64,000 nt of DNA from CAWBLP01 sp963789495 (GTDB taxonomy: Bacteria > Pseudomonadota > Alphaproteobacteria > Acetobacterales > Acetobacteraceae), in NCBI GenBank assembly GCA_963789495.1, contig CAWBLP010000010.1, positions 310,001 through 374,000 on the forward strand. Reading direction: 5' to 3'. Below are positions 35,751 through 45,324 of the stretch, one piece after another. Numbering within the stretch: position 1 is the stretch's first letter; every line of letters starts with the position of its first letter. A program made the position numbers and the translations under genes. The notes below the pieces were generated by a model. The model was not told the DNA's origin. It did not search any database and was given only the letters and a program-made list of their open reading frames with translations.

Positions 35751-38724
35751 CTACGGTGCGGCGCCGATGACCATGCCCAGTGGGAAGCTGTGCAGTTCGC
35801 TTTGTGCGGTCTTGAACACGGCGTCCTGGTCATGTCCCTTCTGGTGCGCCAGCACGCTCACCCGGCCGGAGACATATTCGCCCAGTGACAGCGCGCTGAT
35901 GATGTCGTCGGAACCATGTGGCGCGCGGCCTTCCAGCCCCTCGCGCACCGCATAGGCGAACACGCCGTTGCGCTGGTCGTAGCTGTCCAGCGCCTCCTGC
36001 ACCGAGCTCGACGCCGCCAACAGGTAGCGCCCGGTTTCATGCCCGACATTGGCCAGCGCGTCGGCTGTCACGGCGCCGGAGTAGCAGGTGTCCAGGAACA
36101 GCAGCGCATCGCGCGCGCGGATGCGCGCCAGCGCGTCGATCAGTGTGGTTTCGTCGATCGCCTGGCGTGCCACCGCGTCCCAGGAGGTCACGTCCGACAC
36201 GTCCTGCGGGATCAGCAGGAAGCGCCCGCTGTTCTCCAGCCGCACGCCGTGGCTGGCGACGTAGAACAGGAACGTGTCCTCCGGCCGCACCTCGCGGGCG
36301 AGCCGGTCGAACGCCGCCAGAATATCGGCGCGGGTCGCCTGCGCGTCGGTCAGCAGGGTCAGATCGACCGCGCCGAACAGCTTGGTGCCGGAGCGCCGCA
36401 CCGAGTCCGCGAAGGTTTTCGCGTCCGCCACCGCGTAATGCAGGCTGAGGCTTGGCGCGGCGAAATGGTCGATGCCGATCGCCAACACGAACAGCCTTCC
36501 CTTGTGGCCCTCGGCCGCCTGCCCGGTCAGCTCCAACGGCGCGGTCTCGGCGAACACCGTCTCGGCGCGGTCATAGACGCGCAGCCGCACCGTGTCCTGG
36601 CCGGGGTCGAGCGGCACCTCCACCGCCACATCGGCTTTCCCGTCGACGACCTTGGGCGCCGGGGTGCGGCCGACATTACGCTCGTTCACGAACGCATCGA
36701 TGGCGCCAACGCCGAGGCCGCGATCCGCCACGCGCAGTGCGATGCGCAGGCTGGTGGCACCGGTCGGCAGGGCCGCCGAACCGCCGCGCGTCGGCATCGG
36801 TTCGCAGGACGCGGCGGTGGCAGCGCAGACCTGCGCGATCTCCACCCCCGGCTGCTGCGCCAGGCGCGCGCGCAGGTCGCCGATCTCGGTCATGCGGGCC
36901 TCGGCCGGTGCCGAATCCCCGGTCAGCCGCGCCCGCACGGCGGTCGGCGCGTACAGCGCGCGATAGGCCTGGGAGAAGCTGGTCCATTCCGGCTGCTGGT
37001 CGTGGCCGCGATTGAGCTGGATGCCGACCAGGTCCTTGCCACCGAGGTCGGCGTGGTCGAACAGCCCCTCCGGCGTGAACAGCACCCAGCGCACGCCGTC
37101 GGCATGGGCGAACAGCGCGGCTCGCGGCTGGATCGCATGCGGAGCCAGGCCGTACCAGCGCAGCGTGCCGTCCAGCAGCGCCGCCACCGCCACATGGCCG
37201 TCCGCGGAGACGGTGACCGCCCAGGCGGCCGCCGGCACCGCAAGCGTTGCCTCGGAGCGTCCGTCGCGGCCGAACAGGCGCAGATGGGTGTCAGTGCCGA
37301 GCAGGACGCCGCCATCCGGCAGGGCGGCGGCACTGCGACTGAACTCCGCGCGCTCCAGCGCCAGCGGCGTGCCGTTCAGCCGCGGCGCCGAACTGTCCTT
37401 CCAGCCGGTCAGCCCGGACGGCAACCTGGCCTCGGCCAGGTCCGGATCGGGGGTGGTGACGCGAGTCGAGCTTGCCGGCCAGCGGGTCGAAGCGCAGCGA
37501 ACCGGTCGCGGTCGCGACCTCCACCACCGTGCCGCCAGCCGAAACGGACAAGCCGCGCTCGCGGGCGGGCCGCAGATCGGCCAGCGGCGGCGCCGGACGG
37601 CTGGCCACCGAGCCATCCGCGGCGATACGGCCCCAGCCCGGGTCCTCGGCCGCATAGACCGCGCCGCCGCCCGGCAGCGGACGGATGTCCAGCACGGTGT
37701 CGCGCGAGACCGGCAGGTCGGTCGCCGGCCCCAGGCCAAAATCGTCCCAGCGGCGGATCACATTGCCATCGGCATCGTGCACATAGCCGCCGGCCAGCAG
37801 CTGCACGCCGCCATGGGCGTTGGCCATCCAGGCGACGGCGAGCAGCCCCTCGCCTTTCAACCCGACGGTGTCGGGGGTGAACACCGGCGCCAGGGTGCGG
37901 GCCGACAGCAAATCGACATGCAGCCGGCCCTGGCGATCCGCATTTTCATAGCTCACCGCCAGCAGGCTGCCATCGGGCGAGACCGCCAGACCCCAGGGAC
38001 GCTGGCCGGATGCCGGCGTGACCTCGGTGCGATGACCTTCCGGGTCGTAGGCGCGCAGCTTGCCGTCCGCGGCCACCGCATACAGCCGATCGGCCGGGCC
38101 GAACGCGACCCGGCGCACCGGGCCGCCATAGTTGGGGTCTGCGAAGATCAGCTTGCCGGTGCGCGCGTCCCATTCGCGCACGCCGCCATGCGCCAGGCCG
38201 GCGGCAAACCGGGTCCCATCGCGGGCAACCGCGAGATCGTTCACCGGCGACGGCAGGCCCGGCAGTCGGCCGATCATGCTCAGTCGCGCGACGTCGAACA
38301 GGTAGATGCTGAATGTGCCGTCCCAGGACCCGCCGGTCGCGCCGGCGGCAAACACCCGCCGCCCGTCGGGCGTGATCGCGACGGCGTAGAGTTCGCCCTC
38401 CTGCTCCGGCCCGATCGGCGGGCGCAGCACGCCACGCGGCTTGCCGTCCGGCAGCGACCACAGACGGACCGCCTTGTCGTAGCCGGCCGAGGCCATCAGA
38501 CCGCCGGTGGCGTCCACTGCCAGCCGGGGCACGGCGCCGACATGGCCACCGGCCTCGATGCGCAGGAACGGGGATTGCGGGGGAAGCTGCGCCAATGCCG
38601 GCAGCGTGGCGAGCAGGAGCAGCAACGCCAGGAGAGACTGCGCCAGCCGCGCCAGGTGCCGCGCCAGGCCCAGGCAGGAACGAGCGCGGACCGCTCCGAC
38701 TCCCGACTTGACTGCCCGCCGCAT
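35751..38724 (-). pseudogene. Secreted WD40-propeller / caspase-like protease, +1 frameshift
   Basis: A signal peptide (LLALLLLLATLPALA) leads into a beta-propeller of WD40-like repeats (DKAVRLWSLPDG, VREWDARTGKLIF, GKLRAYDPEG and others). The C-terminal ~240 residues form a peptidase C14 caspase domain with the His in YVASHGVRL and the Cys in LFLDTCYSGAV. The frame breaks after PLAGKLD, where one extra base near 37461-37470 shifts it; corrected, the protein is ~990 residues. Bacterial orthocaspases cut after Arg or Lys; the propeller is probably for substrate or partner recognition. Both catalytic residues are intact. Confidence 0.83.
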
Positions 38725-38947
38725 GCGCTCTCCTCACCCGATCGGCTCCAGGACGATCCGCGCTGACGGCACGCGGGCCTTCCGGCGGTCCGCGAGTTAG
38801 CACGAGCGCGTGGCGGGTGGCAACCGCAGACGATGGCGGCCTGGCGCGACCAGGCGTTGCGGCCGCGTTCGGTGGGATCGGGACTCTGCGGACCGCGGCG
38901 GCCGGCGTCGCGCTCCGCGGGGCCTGTGTGGGGCGCGCCCGGCCGGG

Positions 38948-39631
38948 TCAGGCGCGCGACACCACGTGCATGTGCATCTCGTGGCGCAGGCTGAACCCGA
39001 GCATCCGGTACAGCGCGATCGCCCCGCTGTTATGGGCGTAGACATGCAGGAACGGCGTTTCTCCCCGCGCCAGGATCCGTTGCGCCACTGCCCGGCTGAG
39101 CGCACCGCCATAGCCGCGACCGCGATGCCCGGGCGCGGTGCAAACCCCGCTGACCTCGGTGAACCCCTCGGGCTTCATTCGCTCGCCGGCCATGGCGACC
39201 AGTTCTCCGTGGTGTTTCACGCCAAGGAAGTCGCCGAGCCGGTGGGTACGGGCGAAGAACGGGCCGGGTTTGGTGAGCGCGGCGAGCGCCAGCATCTGCG
39301 GTGCGTCGGCCTCGGTCAGGTCCACGATGTCTGCCGGCGTGATGGTCGCGTTGCTCAGGGCTGGCGCGGCCATCTGCCAGATGACGTGGTGTTCGAACCG
39401 GGTGCCCGGGACGGGCGGCGGCGGTTCCGCTTCCACCAGGGCAAGAGCCCCGTCCAACGGCACCAGGTCGGCCAGTGCGGCCAGACTGTCCGGCGAAGCA
39501 TCTGCGGCCGCCGCGAACAGGCCGAACGCCGGGTCGAAGCGCCGCGCCCGTTCGTCGCCGATCGCGACCTGCGCCTGGCGTGTGGTGAGTGCGCTCCAGA
39601 TCGGGCGGTCGAGCGGATGCGGCGAGAGCAT
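38948..39631 (-). CDS. GNAT family acetyltransferase (FR47-like)
   Basis: About 227 residues. The C-terminal half carries the GNAT core: EVSGVCTAPGHRGRGYGGALSRAV, whose HRGRGYG is the CoA loop, then FLHVYAHNSGAIALYRMLGF. The N-terminal half (ADLVPLDGALALVE) fits the FR47/ElaA-like subgroup. The ATG at 39631 is used; a GTG at 39643 is the alternative. It follows the alpha/beta-hydrolase by 40 bp on the same strand and probably shares its transcript. Confidence 0.82.
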   Translation of the reverse strand: MLSPHPLDRPIWSALTTRQAQVAIGDERARRFDPAFGLFAAAADASPDSLAALADLVPLDGALALVEAEPPPPVPGTRFEHHVIWQMAAPALSNATITPADIVDLTEADAPQMLALAALTKPGPFFARTHRLGDFLGVKHHGELVAMAGERMKPEGFTEVSGVCTAPGHRGRGYGGALSRAVAQRILARGETPFLHVYAHNSGAIALYRMLGFSLRHEMHMHVVSRA

Positions 39632-39671
39632 GGTTGGGGACACCTGTCGGTTGGATGGTTGCAGACTGGAG

Positions 39672-40526
39672 TTAAGCGCGAGCCACCGCGGTCTGCTCGT
39701 CCGCCGATGGTGCCAGAGCCTCGGGCTCCGCGCCCGCCACGTGCCGCGCGAGCATCCCGGCCACGTGCTCGGGATGCGTCGAGATCATGAAATGGGCCGC
39801 CTCGGCCAGGCTTGCCAGCGATGCCTGCGCGATACCCTGCGCGAGCAGTTGGTTCGCCCGCAGGACCGCGGGATGGCTCTCGCCGCCACAGATGACCAGC
39901 GTCGGGACCGCGACCTGCGCCAGAATGGCCGGCGATAATGGCAGACCGGCGGCCGTCTGCCAGTCCAGCAGATTGGTCGGCACGTTCCGAATGGCGTGGT
40001 CCCGCACCCGGTCCGGCCAACCGGCGAAAGTGCCGGGTCCGCCATAGAAATCGATCATCACCTCGATCGCGGTGCGGTCGCCGGCCCGGAAGGCTGCGAA
40101 ATAGGCCTCCGTCATGTCTGCGAAGGCACGGTGATGCCGGGATTCTTCGGGCGCCCGCAACAGCCCCAGAGCCGGTGCCTCGATGATCCCGAGACTGCGC
40201 AGCGGGACGCGGGCGCGCAGCGCGACCGCCAGGGCGATCAGGCCGCCGAACGAATGGCCGATCAGGTGCACTGCCCCACCGGCGTGGCGGATGACCGCTT
40301 CCAGCGCCTCCGCCTCGTGCGCGATATCGGTGTCCTCGGTGGTACGCCGTTCGGCGGTGCCGCCATAGCCAAGCACGCTGGTCGTCACGCAGCGGAACCG
40401 GTTGGCCCAGCATGCGATGATCGGGCGCCACACGGCGCCGGTGCTGCATGATCCCGGCACCAGCACGAGGGTTGGGCCGATGCCGCTCTCGTCGTAGTCG
40501 ATCGCGCCGTGTGGAGTCTCGATCAT
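39672..40526 (-). CDS. Alpha/beta hydrolase
   Basis: 284 residues. The oxyanion region LVLVPGSCSTGAVW, the nucleophile elbow GHSFGG (Ser), the Asp strand VPTLVICGGESHP, and a C-terminal His in EAAHFMISTHPEH complete the triad. The ATG at 40526 has GGAGG 9 bp upstream. It lies between the methyltransferase and GNAT genes on the same strand. Substrate unknown. Confidence 0.85.
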   Translation of the reverse strand: MIETPHGAIDYDESGIGPTLVLVPGSCSTGAVWRPIIACWANRFRCVTTSVLGYGGTAERRTTEDTDIAHEAEALEAVIRHAGGAVHLIGHSFGGLIALAVALRARVPLRSLGIIEAPALGLLRAPEESRHHRAFADMTEAYFAAFRAGDRTAIEVMIDFYGGPGTFAGWPDRVRDHAIRNVPTNLLDWQTAAGLPLSPAILAQVAVPTLVICGGESHPAVLRANQLLAQGIAQASLASLAEAAHFMISTHPEHVAGMLARHVAGAEPEALAPSADEQTAVARA

Positions 40527-40589
40527 CGGTGTGGCCTCCGGGCGCACCGGCCGGCCGCCGGCGCACCCCAGGAACGGGACGGAGACGTG

Positions 40590-41438
40590 TCAGCCGCGGG
40601 TGATCACGATCTCCAGATACTCGCTCGGCACGACCACCGAACCATCGCCGGCGCGATTGAAGGCGGCGATCAAGGCAAAAATATCCTGCTCCAACGCCGC
40701 CTGCCCCGCTGCATCCAGCGCCGCGAACGCCTTCAGCATCGGCCCGTAATAGGTTCTGAACACTTCCAGGAAATGCGCCGGCGAGTGATAGCGGAACACG
40801 AAATACTGCAATTCGGCGGCAATGGAGGCCGCGTGCGCGCCGAACAGGTCGGTGATCCGCGGGCGCGTGCCCCACAGCGCCGGCGACTTCGTCCCCGGCG
40901 GCGGCGGGATGAACCGGCCGAGGGTCCTGAACAGCTGGCCGATGAAACCCTCCGGCGTCCAGTTGGCGAGGCCGATCTTGCCGCCGGGGCGGCAGACGCG
41001 GATCATTTCGCTGGCGGCGCGCTCCTGGTCGGGGGTGAACATCACGCCGAAGGTGGAAACGACAACGTCGAACGCCGCAGTCTGGAACGGCAGCGCTTCG
41101 GCGTCAGCACCGCGGAATTCGATCGCCAGCCGATCCGCATGCGCCCGTTCGTGAGCGCGATCGAGGAGCGTCGGCACGTAATCGGTGCAGACCACGTCGC
41201 ACCAGCGCCGCGCCGCGGCCAGGGAGGCGTTGCCGTTGCCGGCTGCGACATCGAGCACCCTGGCGCCGGCCCGGAGGTCCAGCGCCTCACAAAGCTGCTC
41301 GCCGACGATCTGCAATGTCGTGCCGACCACTGCATAGTCGCCGGACGACCACGCGCTCTGCTGGCGCAGCTTGACGGCCGCGAGATTGACCGGCGGAACG
41401 AGGTCGGTCGTTTCGATATTGGTCATAGTCAGGCTCAT
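40590..41438 (-). CDS. Class I SAM-dependent methyltransferase (UbiE-like)
   Basis: 282 residues. The SAM motif I is ARVLDVAAGNGNASLAAARR, followed by ADAEALPFQTAAFDVVVS and MIRVCRPGGKIGLANW, all typical of UbiE/COQ5-type enzymes. GGGAG lies 8 bp before the ATG. It is divergent from the SARP-like regulator with ~140 bp between starts, so it and the downstream hydrolase and GNAT are the natural candidates for that regulator's targets. Confidence 0.85.
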   Translation of the reverse strand: MSLTMTNIETTDLVPPVNLAAVKLRQQSAWSSGDYAVVGTTLQIVGEQLCEALDLRAGARVLDVAAGNGNASLAAARRWCDVVCTDYVPTLLDRAHERAHADRLAIEFRGADAEALPFQTAAFDVVVSTFGVMFTPDQERAASEMIRVCRPGGKIGLANWTPEGFIGQLFRTLGRFIPPPPGTKSPALWGTRPRITDLFGAHAASIAAELQYFVFRYHSPAHFLEVFRTYYGPMLKAFAALDAAGQAALEQDIFALIAAFNRAGDGSVVVPSEYLEIVITRG

Positions 41439-41576
41439 GATTGTTCTCCCGGGAGCGGTTGTGCCTGCTAAGCTTCCACATAAATCGCAGATGCGGCCGG
41501 ATGCGACCTCGCAGGCCGGCCGTCATCCAGGTCGAACCATTAATCGCCGCAGGTGGGGAGCAGCGTGGGAGCCGCC

Positions 41577-43604
41577 GTGGAAACGCCCGTAAAATCACAC
41601 GGCTTGTGCGGCCCGACTGACCTTGCCGGGCTTGAAGTGCGCCTGCTCGGGCCGCTGACGCTGCGTCGCGACGGGGTGGCCCTGGCACTGCCGGCGTCAC
41701 GCAAGGTGCGGGGGCTGTTCGGTTATCTCGCCCTCGCCCCGCACCCGGTCACCCGCAGCGAGCTCTGCGACCTGTTGTGGGACCTGCCGGACGACCCGCG
41801 CGGGGAACTGCGCTGGTGCCTGAGCAAGATCAGGGGCCTGGTCGACGGGCCTGGCCCCGGCCGGATCGTGACCTCAGGCGATTCCGTCCGGCTCGACCTG
41901 TCCGGTTGTTGCGTCGATGCGTTCGCAATCGGCCAGGCGGTGACGGCAGGCCTTGGCGCCCTGTCGGAGGAGCGGCTGCGGCGGCTGAGCGCGCTGTTCG
42001 CCGGCGAGTTCCTGGCCGGGCTGGAGATCCAGCGCAGCCCGGTGTTCGACACCTGGCTGGCGGCCCAGCGGCGCCGGTTTCGCGGTTGCCGTGTCGCGGT
42101 GCTGGAGCATTTGGCCAGGATCGCTCCCGGCGAGGCGAGCTTCCCCGCGCTGGAGGACTGGCTGCGACACGCGCCGTTCGATGTGCGCGCGCATGCGGCA
42201 CTGCTGCACGCGCTCGCCGAACGCGGTCGCATGCAGGATGGCGAAGAGCATCTGCGCGCGACCGCCGGGCTGTTCGAGACCGAAGGACTCGATCCCGGGC
42301 CGCTGCGCGCGCTGTGGCGGGCCGAGATGGCGCAGGCGCGCAGCGGCGCCACCAGGGCACGCGCCGAGGCGCCAGCGCCGCCCGCCGCAGCGGAATCCGA
42401 ACGCGCCGTCGATCGGGCAACCTCGCCGAACCGGGCTTCGGTCGCGGTGATGCCGTTTGCCGGCCCGTCCAGCGAGATCGATTTCCCCGGGCGGATCGGC
42501 GACGGGCTGGTGCGCGACGTGATTACACGACTGGCCAAGCTGCGAACCTTGTCGGTCATCGCGGAGGGCAGCGCGTTCGCCTTGAGCGCACGCCAGGTCG
42601 CGCCGCAGGAAGCCGCCAGGATGCTCAGTGTCGACTATGTCGTCAGCGGCACGGCGCGACGGCGGGGCAATCGGCTGGCCGTTTCGGTCGAGCTGACCGA
42701 GACGCGCAGCGCGCGGATCGTCTGGACGGAGGTCTACGACCTGGCCTCGGACGACACGTTCCTGATCCTGGACGACATCGGCAACCGGATCGTTGCCGCA
42801 GTCGCCAGCGAGATCGAGACCGCCGAACGCAACCACGCGGTGCTGAAGCCGCCGAATTCGCTGACCGCATGGGAGGCGCATCATCGCGGCCTGTGGCACA
42901 TGTACCGGTTCAATCGCGCCGACAACGAACGCGCGTTGCATTTCTTCCAGACCGCGGTGGCACTGGACCCCACCTTCTCCCGCGCCCATGCCGGCGTGTC
43001 GTTCGCGCATTTTCAGAACGCGTTCCAGGGCTGGAAGGAGCGCGGGGCGGAGATCGACCGCTCGTTCGCCGCTGCCGGGCAAAGCCTGATGGCGGATGAC
43101 CGCGATCCGGCGGCGCACTGGGCGATGGGACGCGCGCTGTGGCTGCGCGGGCAGCAGCCGCAATCGCTGGTGGAGCTGGAAACCGCGATCGAGCTCAGTC
43201 CGAATTTTGCGCTGGGCCACTACACGCTGGCCTTCATCCACAGCCAGGGCGGCGATCCGGCGGCGGCGATCGCGTTCTCCGACCACTCACGCCGCCTCAG
43301 CCCGTTCGATCCGCTGCTGTTCGGCATGCTCGGCGCCCGCGCGATGGCGCTGCTCCGCCTCGGCCGGTTCGACGAGGCCGCGGACTGGGCGCTGCGAGCC
43401 TGCGCCCGCCCGAACGCGCATGTGCATATCCTGGCGATCGCCGCCTACAGCCTGGCGCTGGCCGGCCGGCTGGACGAGGCACGCGCGCAGTTCAGCGCGG
43501 TGCGCACAACGGTTCCCCGATACGGCGTGGAGGATTTCCTGACCGCGATGCAGTTTTCCGCGGACGACCAGGCGGTGTTTCGCCAGGCGGCGCGGCGGCT
43601 GTGA
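41577..43604 (+). CDS. SARP/BTAD-type regulator with TolB-like and TPR domains
   Basis: About 675 residues. An OmpR-like winged helix (VRLLGPLTLRRDGVAL, then VTRSELCDLLWDLPDDPRGELRWC) is followed by a BTAD all-helical domain (to about 240), a linker rich in Ala/Pro, a TolB/FlgO-like domain (VAVMPFAGPSSEIDFPGRIGDG to VVSGTARRRGNRL), and C-terminal TPRs. Such proteins are one-component activators. Three in-frame GTG codons (41553, 41565, 41577) could start it; 41577 has GGGAG 5 bp upstream. No transmembrane segment is evident. Confidence 0.83.
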   Translation: METPVKSHGLCGPTDLAGLEVRLLGPLTLRRDGVALALPASRKVRGLFGYLALAPHPVTRSELCDLLWDLPDDPRGELRWCLSKIRGLVDGPGPGRIVTSGDSVRLDLSGCCVDAFAIGQAVTAGLGALSEERLRRLSALFAGEFLAGLEIQRSPVFDTWLAAQRRRFRGCRVAVLEHLARIAPGEASFPALEDWLRHAPFDVRAHAALLHALAERGRMQDGEEHLRATAGLFETEGLDPGPLRALWRAEMAQARSGATRARAEAPAPPAAAESERAVDRATSPNRASVAVMPFAGPSSEIDFPGRIGDGLVRDVITRLAKLRTLSVIAEGSAFALSARQVAPQEAARMLSVDYVVSGTARRRGNRLAVSVELTETRSARIVWTEVYDLASDDTFLILDDIGNRIVAAVASEIETAERNHAVLKPPNSLTAWEAHHRGLWHMYRFNRADNERALHFFQTAVALDPTFSRAHAGVSFAHFQNAFQGWKERGAEIDRSFAAAGQSLMADDRDPAAHWAMGRALWLRGQQPQSLVELETAIELSPNFALGHYTLAFIHSQGGDPAAAIAFSDHSRRLSPFDPLLFGMLGARAMALLRLGRFDEAADWALRACARPNAHVHILAIAAYSLALAGRLDEARAQFSAVRTTVPRYGVEDFLTAMQFSADDQAVFRQAARRL

Positions 43605-43636
43605 CGCCGCGGCCTCAGTCCCCAATCCGCGCCTGT

Positions 43637-43880
43637 GGTGGGATGCGGCAAGCATCGGGGCTTTGCCCCGAACCCCACCAGCAAAGGCTCAGCCTTTGCA
43701 ATCGGTTTGGGGTGGGGCGGGGGCGCGAGCGTCTCGGACCAAACGATCATCACGACCGGCCCCCTCCCCACCCCAAACAGTAATCGGTTCCAAGGGCCGG
43801 GCCCTTGGCGGGGATGCAAGGGGCAGCGCCCCTTGCTGGGGGTTCGGGGGCAAAGCCCCCGCCGCTTGCCGCATCCCACC
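43637..43880 (+). repeat. Dispersed multi-hairpin repeat, copy F (best-bounded)
   Basis: Bounded by a perfect 17-bp inverted repeat: GGTGGGATGCGGCAAGC (43637-43653) and GCTTGCCGCATCCCACC (43864-43880). Inside are GGGGCTTTGCCCC, AGCAAAGGCTCAGCCTTTGC, a central palindrome on TTTGGGGTGGGG...CCCCACCCCAAA, CCAAGGGCCGGGCCCTTGG, AAGGGGCAGCGCCCCTT and GGGGGCAAAGCCCCC. It lies between the 3' ends of the convergent regulator and MFS genes. This copy defines the element's limits most clearly. Confidence 0.92.
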
Positions 43881-43918
43881 CCAACGCGGATTGGGGCCAC
43901 GCGCTGCAGGGCTCCGGC

Positions 43919-45151
43919 TCAGGCCGGTCGCACCGAAGGCGGCCGGCGCAGCGCCCAGAACGCGACACTGCCGCAGAGGTAGAAGAGGATCGACAGGCTG
44001 AACGCCAGCCGGTAGCTGCCGGTCAGGTCGAACAGCCAGCCCGCCATCCAGGCCCCGCCGGCGGCGCCCAGTCCGGTGCCGATGGTGATCACCCCCAGGA
44101 TCGCGCCCAGATTCGGTCCGGGAAACAGGTCCGCCGTCTTCGCCGTGATCGCCGGCCCGCGCGCGCCCCAGGTCAGGCCGAAGAAGCAGGCGTGCAGCCA
44201 CAGCAGCAGATGCTGGTCCGGGGCGTGGATCAGCAGCGCGCAGGCGACGCCGAAGATCGACGTGCCATAGGTCACCACCGCCGACAGCTCCCGCCCGATA
44301 TAGTCGGAGATCGTACCGGTCAGGATCACGCCCGGCAGCGACAGGAAGGCGCCGAGGCCCAGCACCTCGGCCGCGTACAGCTTGTCGAAGCCGATGGTGA
44401 CGGCAAAGGCGAGCTGGTGCAGCGCCACGAGAAAACTGCCCAGTCCGGTGAACACATAGACCAGCGAGAGCAGCCAGAAATGCGGCGTGCGCATCGCCTG
44501 GCGCAGCGTCCACCCCTCCCGATGTTCCGCCTCACGCGCCGGGCCAATGGGGCGTTCCGGCTCGGTGCGGCGGAACAGCGCGGCCAGCGGCAGCACCAGC
44601 ACTGCCATCCCGACGCCCTGCGCGAAATAGGCGCCGCGCCAGCCCAGGCTCGCGATCAGGATCTGCGAGACCGGCGCCGAATAGGCACGGGCGAAGCCGT
44701 TGGCCGACTGCACCACCGACACCGCCATGCCGCGGTTGCGCACGAAGCGGCGTGACAGCATGGGGACGAACACGACCAGCCCCAGGCAGTTGGCGCCGAT
44801 CGTCATCACCACCCCGTAGAGCAGCACCATGTGCCACAGCGCGGTGGCGTAGGCGCTGCCGAACAGCCCGGCGGTCAGCAGCACACCGCCGATCAGCACC
44901 ATGCGGCGTGGCCCCAGCCGGTCCACCATCGCGCCAACCAGCGGCGCGCTGAATCCGGAGATCAACTGCGAGACGGCATAGGCAATCGAAGCCTCGGCGC
45001 GGGTCCAGCCGAACGCGTCGATGAATGCGACCAGGAACACGGTGTAGGCGTGCATGCACCCCGCGCCGATCGCGAAGGTGACGAAGGCAGCGGCGAGCAG
45101 CAGCCAGGTGCGGGCCGGGCGACTGCGGGGCGGGGCTGCGATGGTGCTCAG
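43919..45151 (-). CDS. MFS transporter, oxalate/formate antiporter-like (apparent CTG start)
   Basis: About 410 residues, twelve predicted helices. MFS loop motif GAMVDRLGPRRMVLIG lies between helices 2 and 3; RRFVRNRGMAVSVVQSANG is typical of monocarboxylate/OFA-type carriers. The first ATG in frame (45055) lies inside helix 1. The rest of helix 1 (TWLLLAAAFVTFAIGAGC) and a normal Pro/Arg-rich N-terminus (STIAAPPRSRPAR) are encoded just upstream in frame, but no ATG, GTG or TTG is present; a CTG at 45151 is the best candidate. Either CTG is used or an indel hides the true start. Substrate unknown. Confidence 0.78.
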   Translation of the reverse strand: MSTIAAPPRSRPARTWLLLAAAFVTFAIGAGCMHAYTVFLVAFIDAFGWTRAEASIAYAVSQLISGFSAPLVGAMVDRLGPRRMVLIGGVLLTAGLFGSAYATALWHMVLLYGVVMTIGANCLGLVVFVPMLSRRFVRNRGMAVSVVQSANGFARAYSAPVSQILIASLGWRGAYFAQGVGMAVLVLPLAALFRRTEPERPIGPAREAEHREGWTLRQAMRTPHFWLLSLVYVFTGLGSFLVALHQLAFAVTIGFDKLYAAEVLGLGAFLSLPGVILTGTISDYIGRELSAVVTYGTSIFGVACALLIHAPDQHLLLWLHACFFGLTWGARGPAITAKTADLFPGPNLGAILGVITIGTGLGAAGGAWMAGWLFDLTGSYRLAFSLSILFYLCGSVAFWALRRPPSVRPA

Positions 45152-45324
45152 GCGACGCCATCCTGCTGCGGATGCGGCGTGGCCGATCGGCCGGCGGGGA
45201 GGCTCATGTCAGGTTCGAACGGCGCATCACTGGTCGGTTCTGGCACAGTCCCGGGCGGTGTCAAACCGCAGCGGCGGGATGCCGGGCCCACGCGTGCAAG
45301 CGCAAGGCCGGGATCGTCGGATCG

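Noticed and set aside
44532..45161. A 209-residue ORF starting with ATG at 45161
   Set aside because: It runs in a different frame from the MFS protein and has no transporter motifs; it is a shadow ORF.
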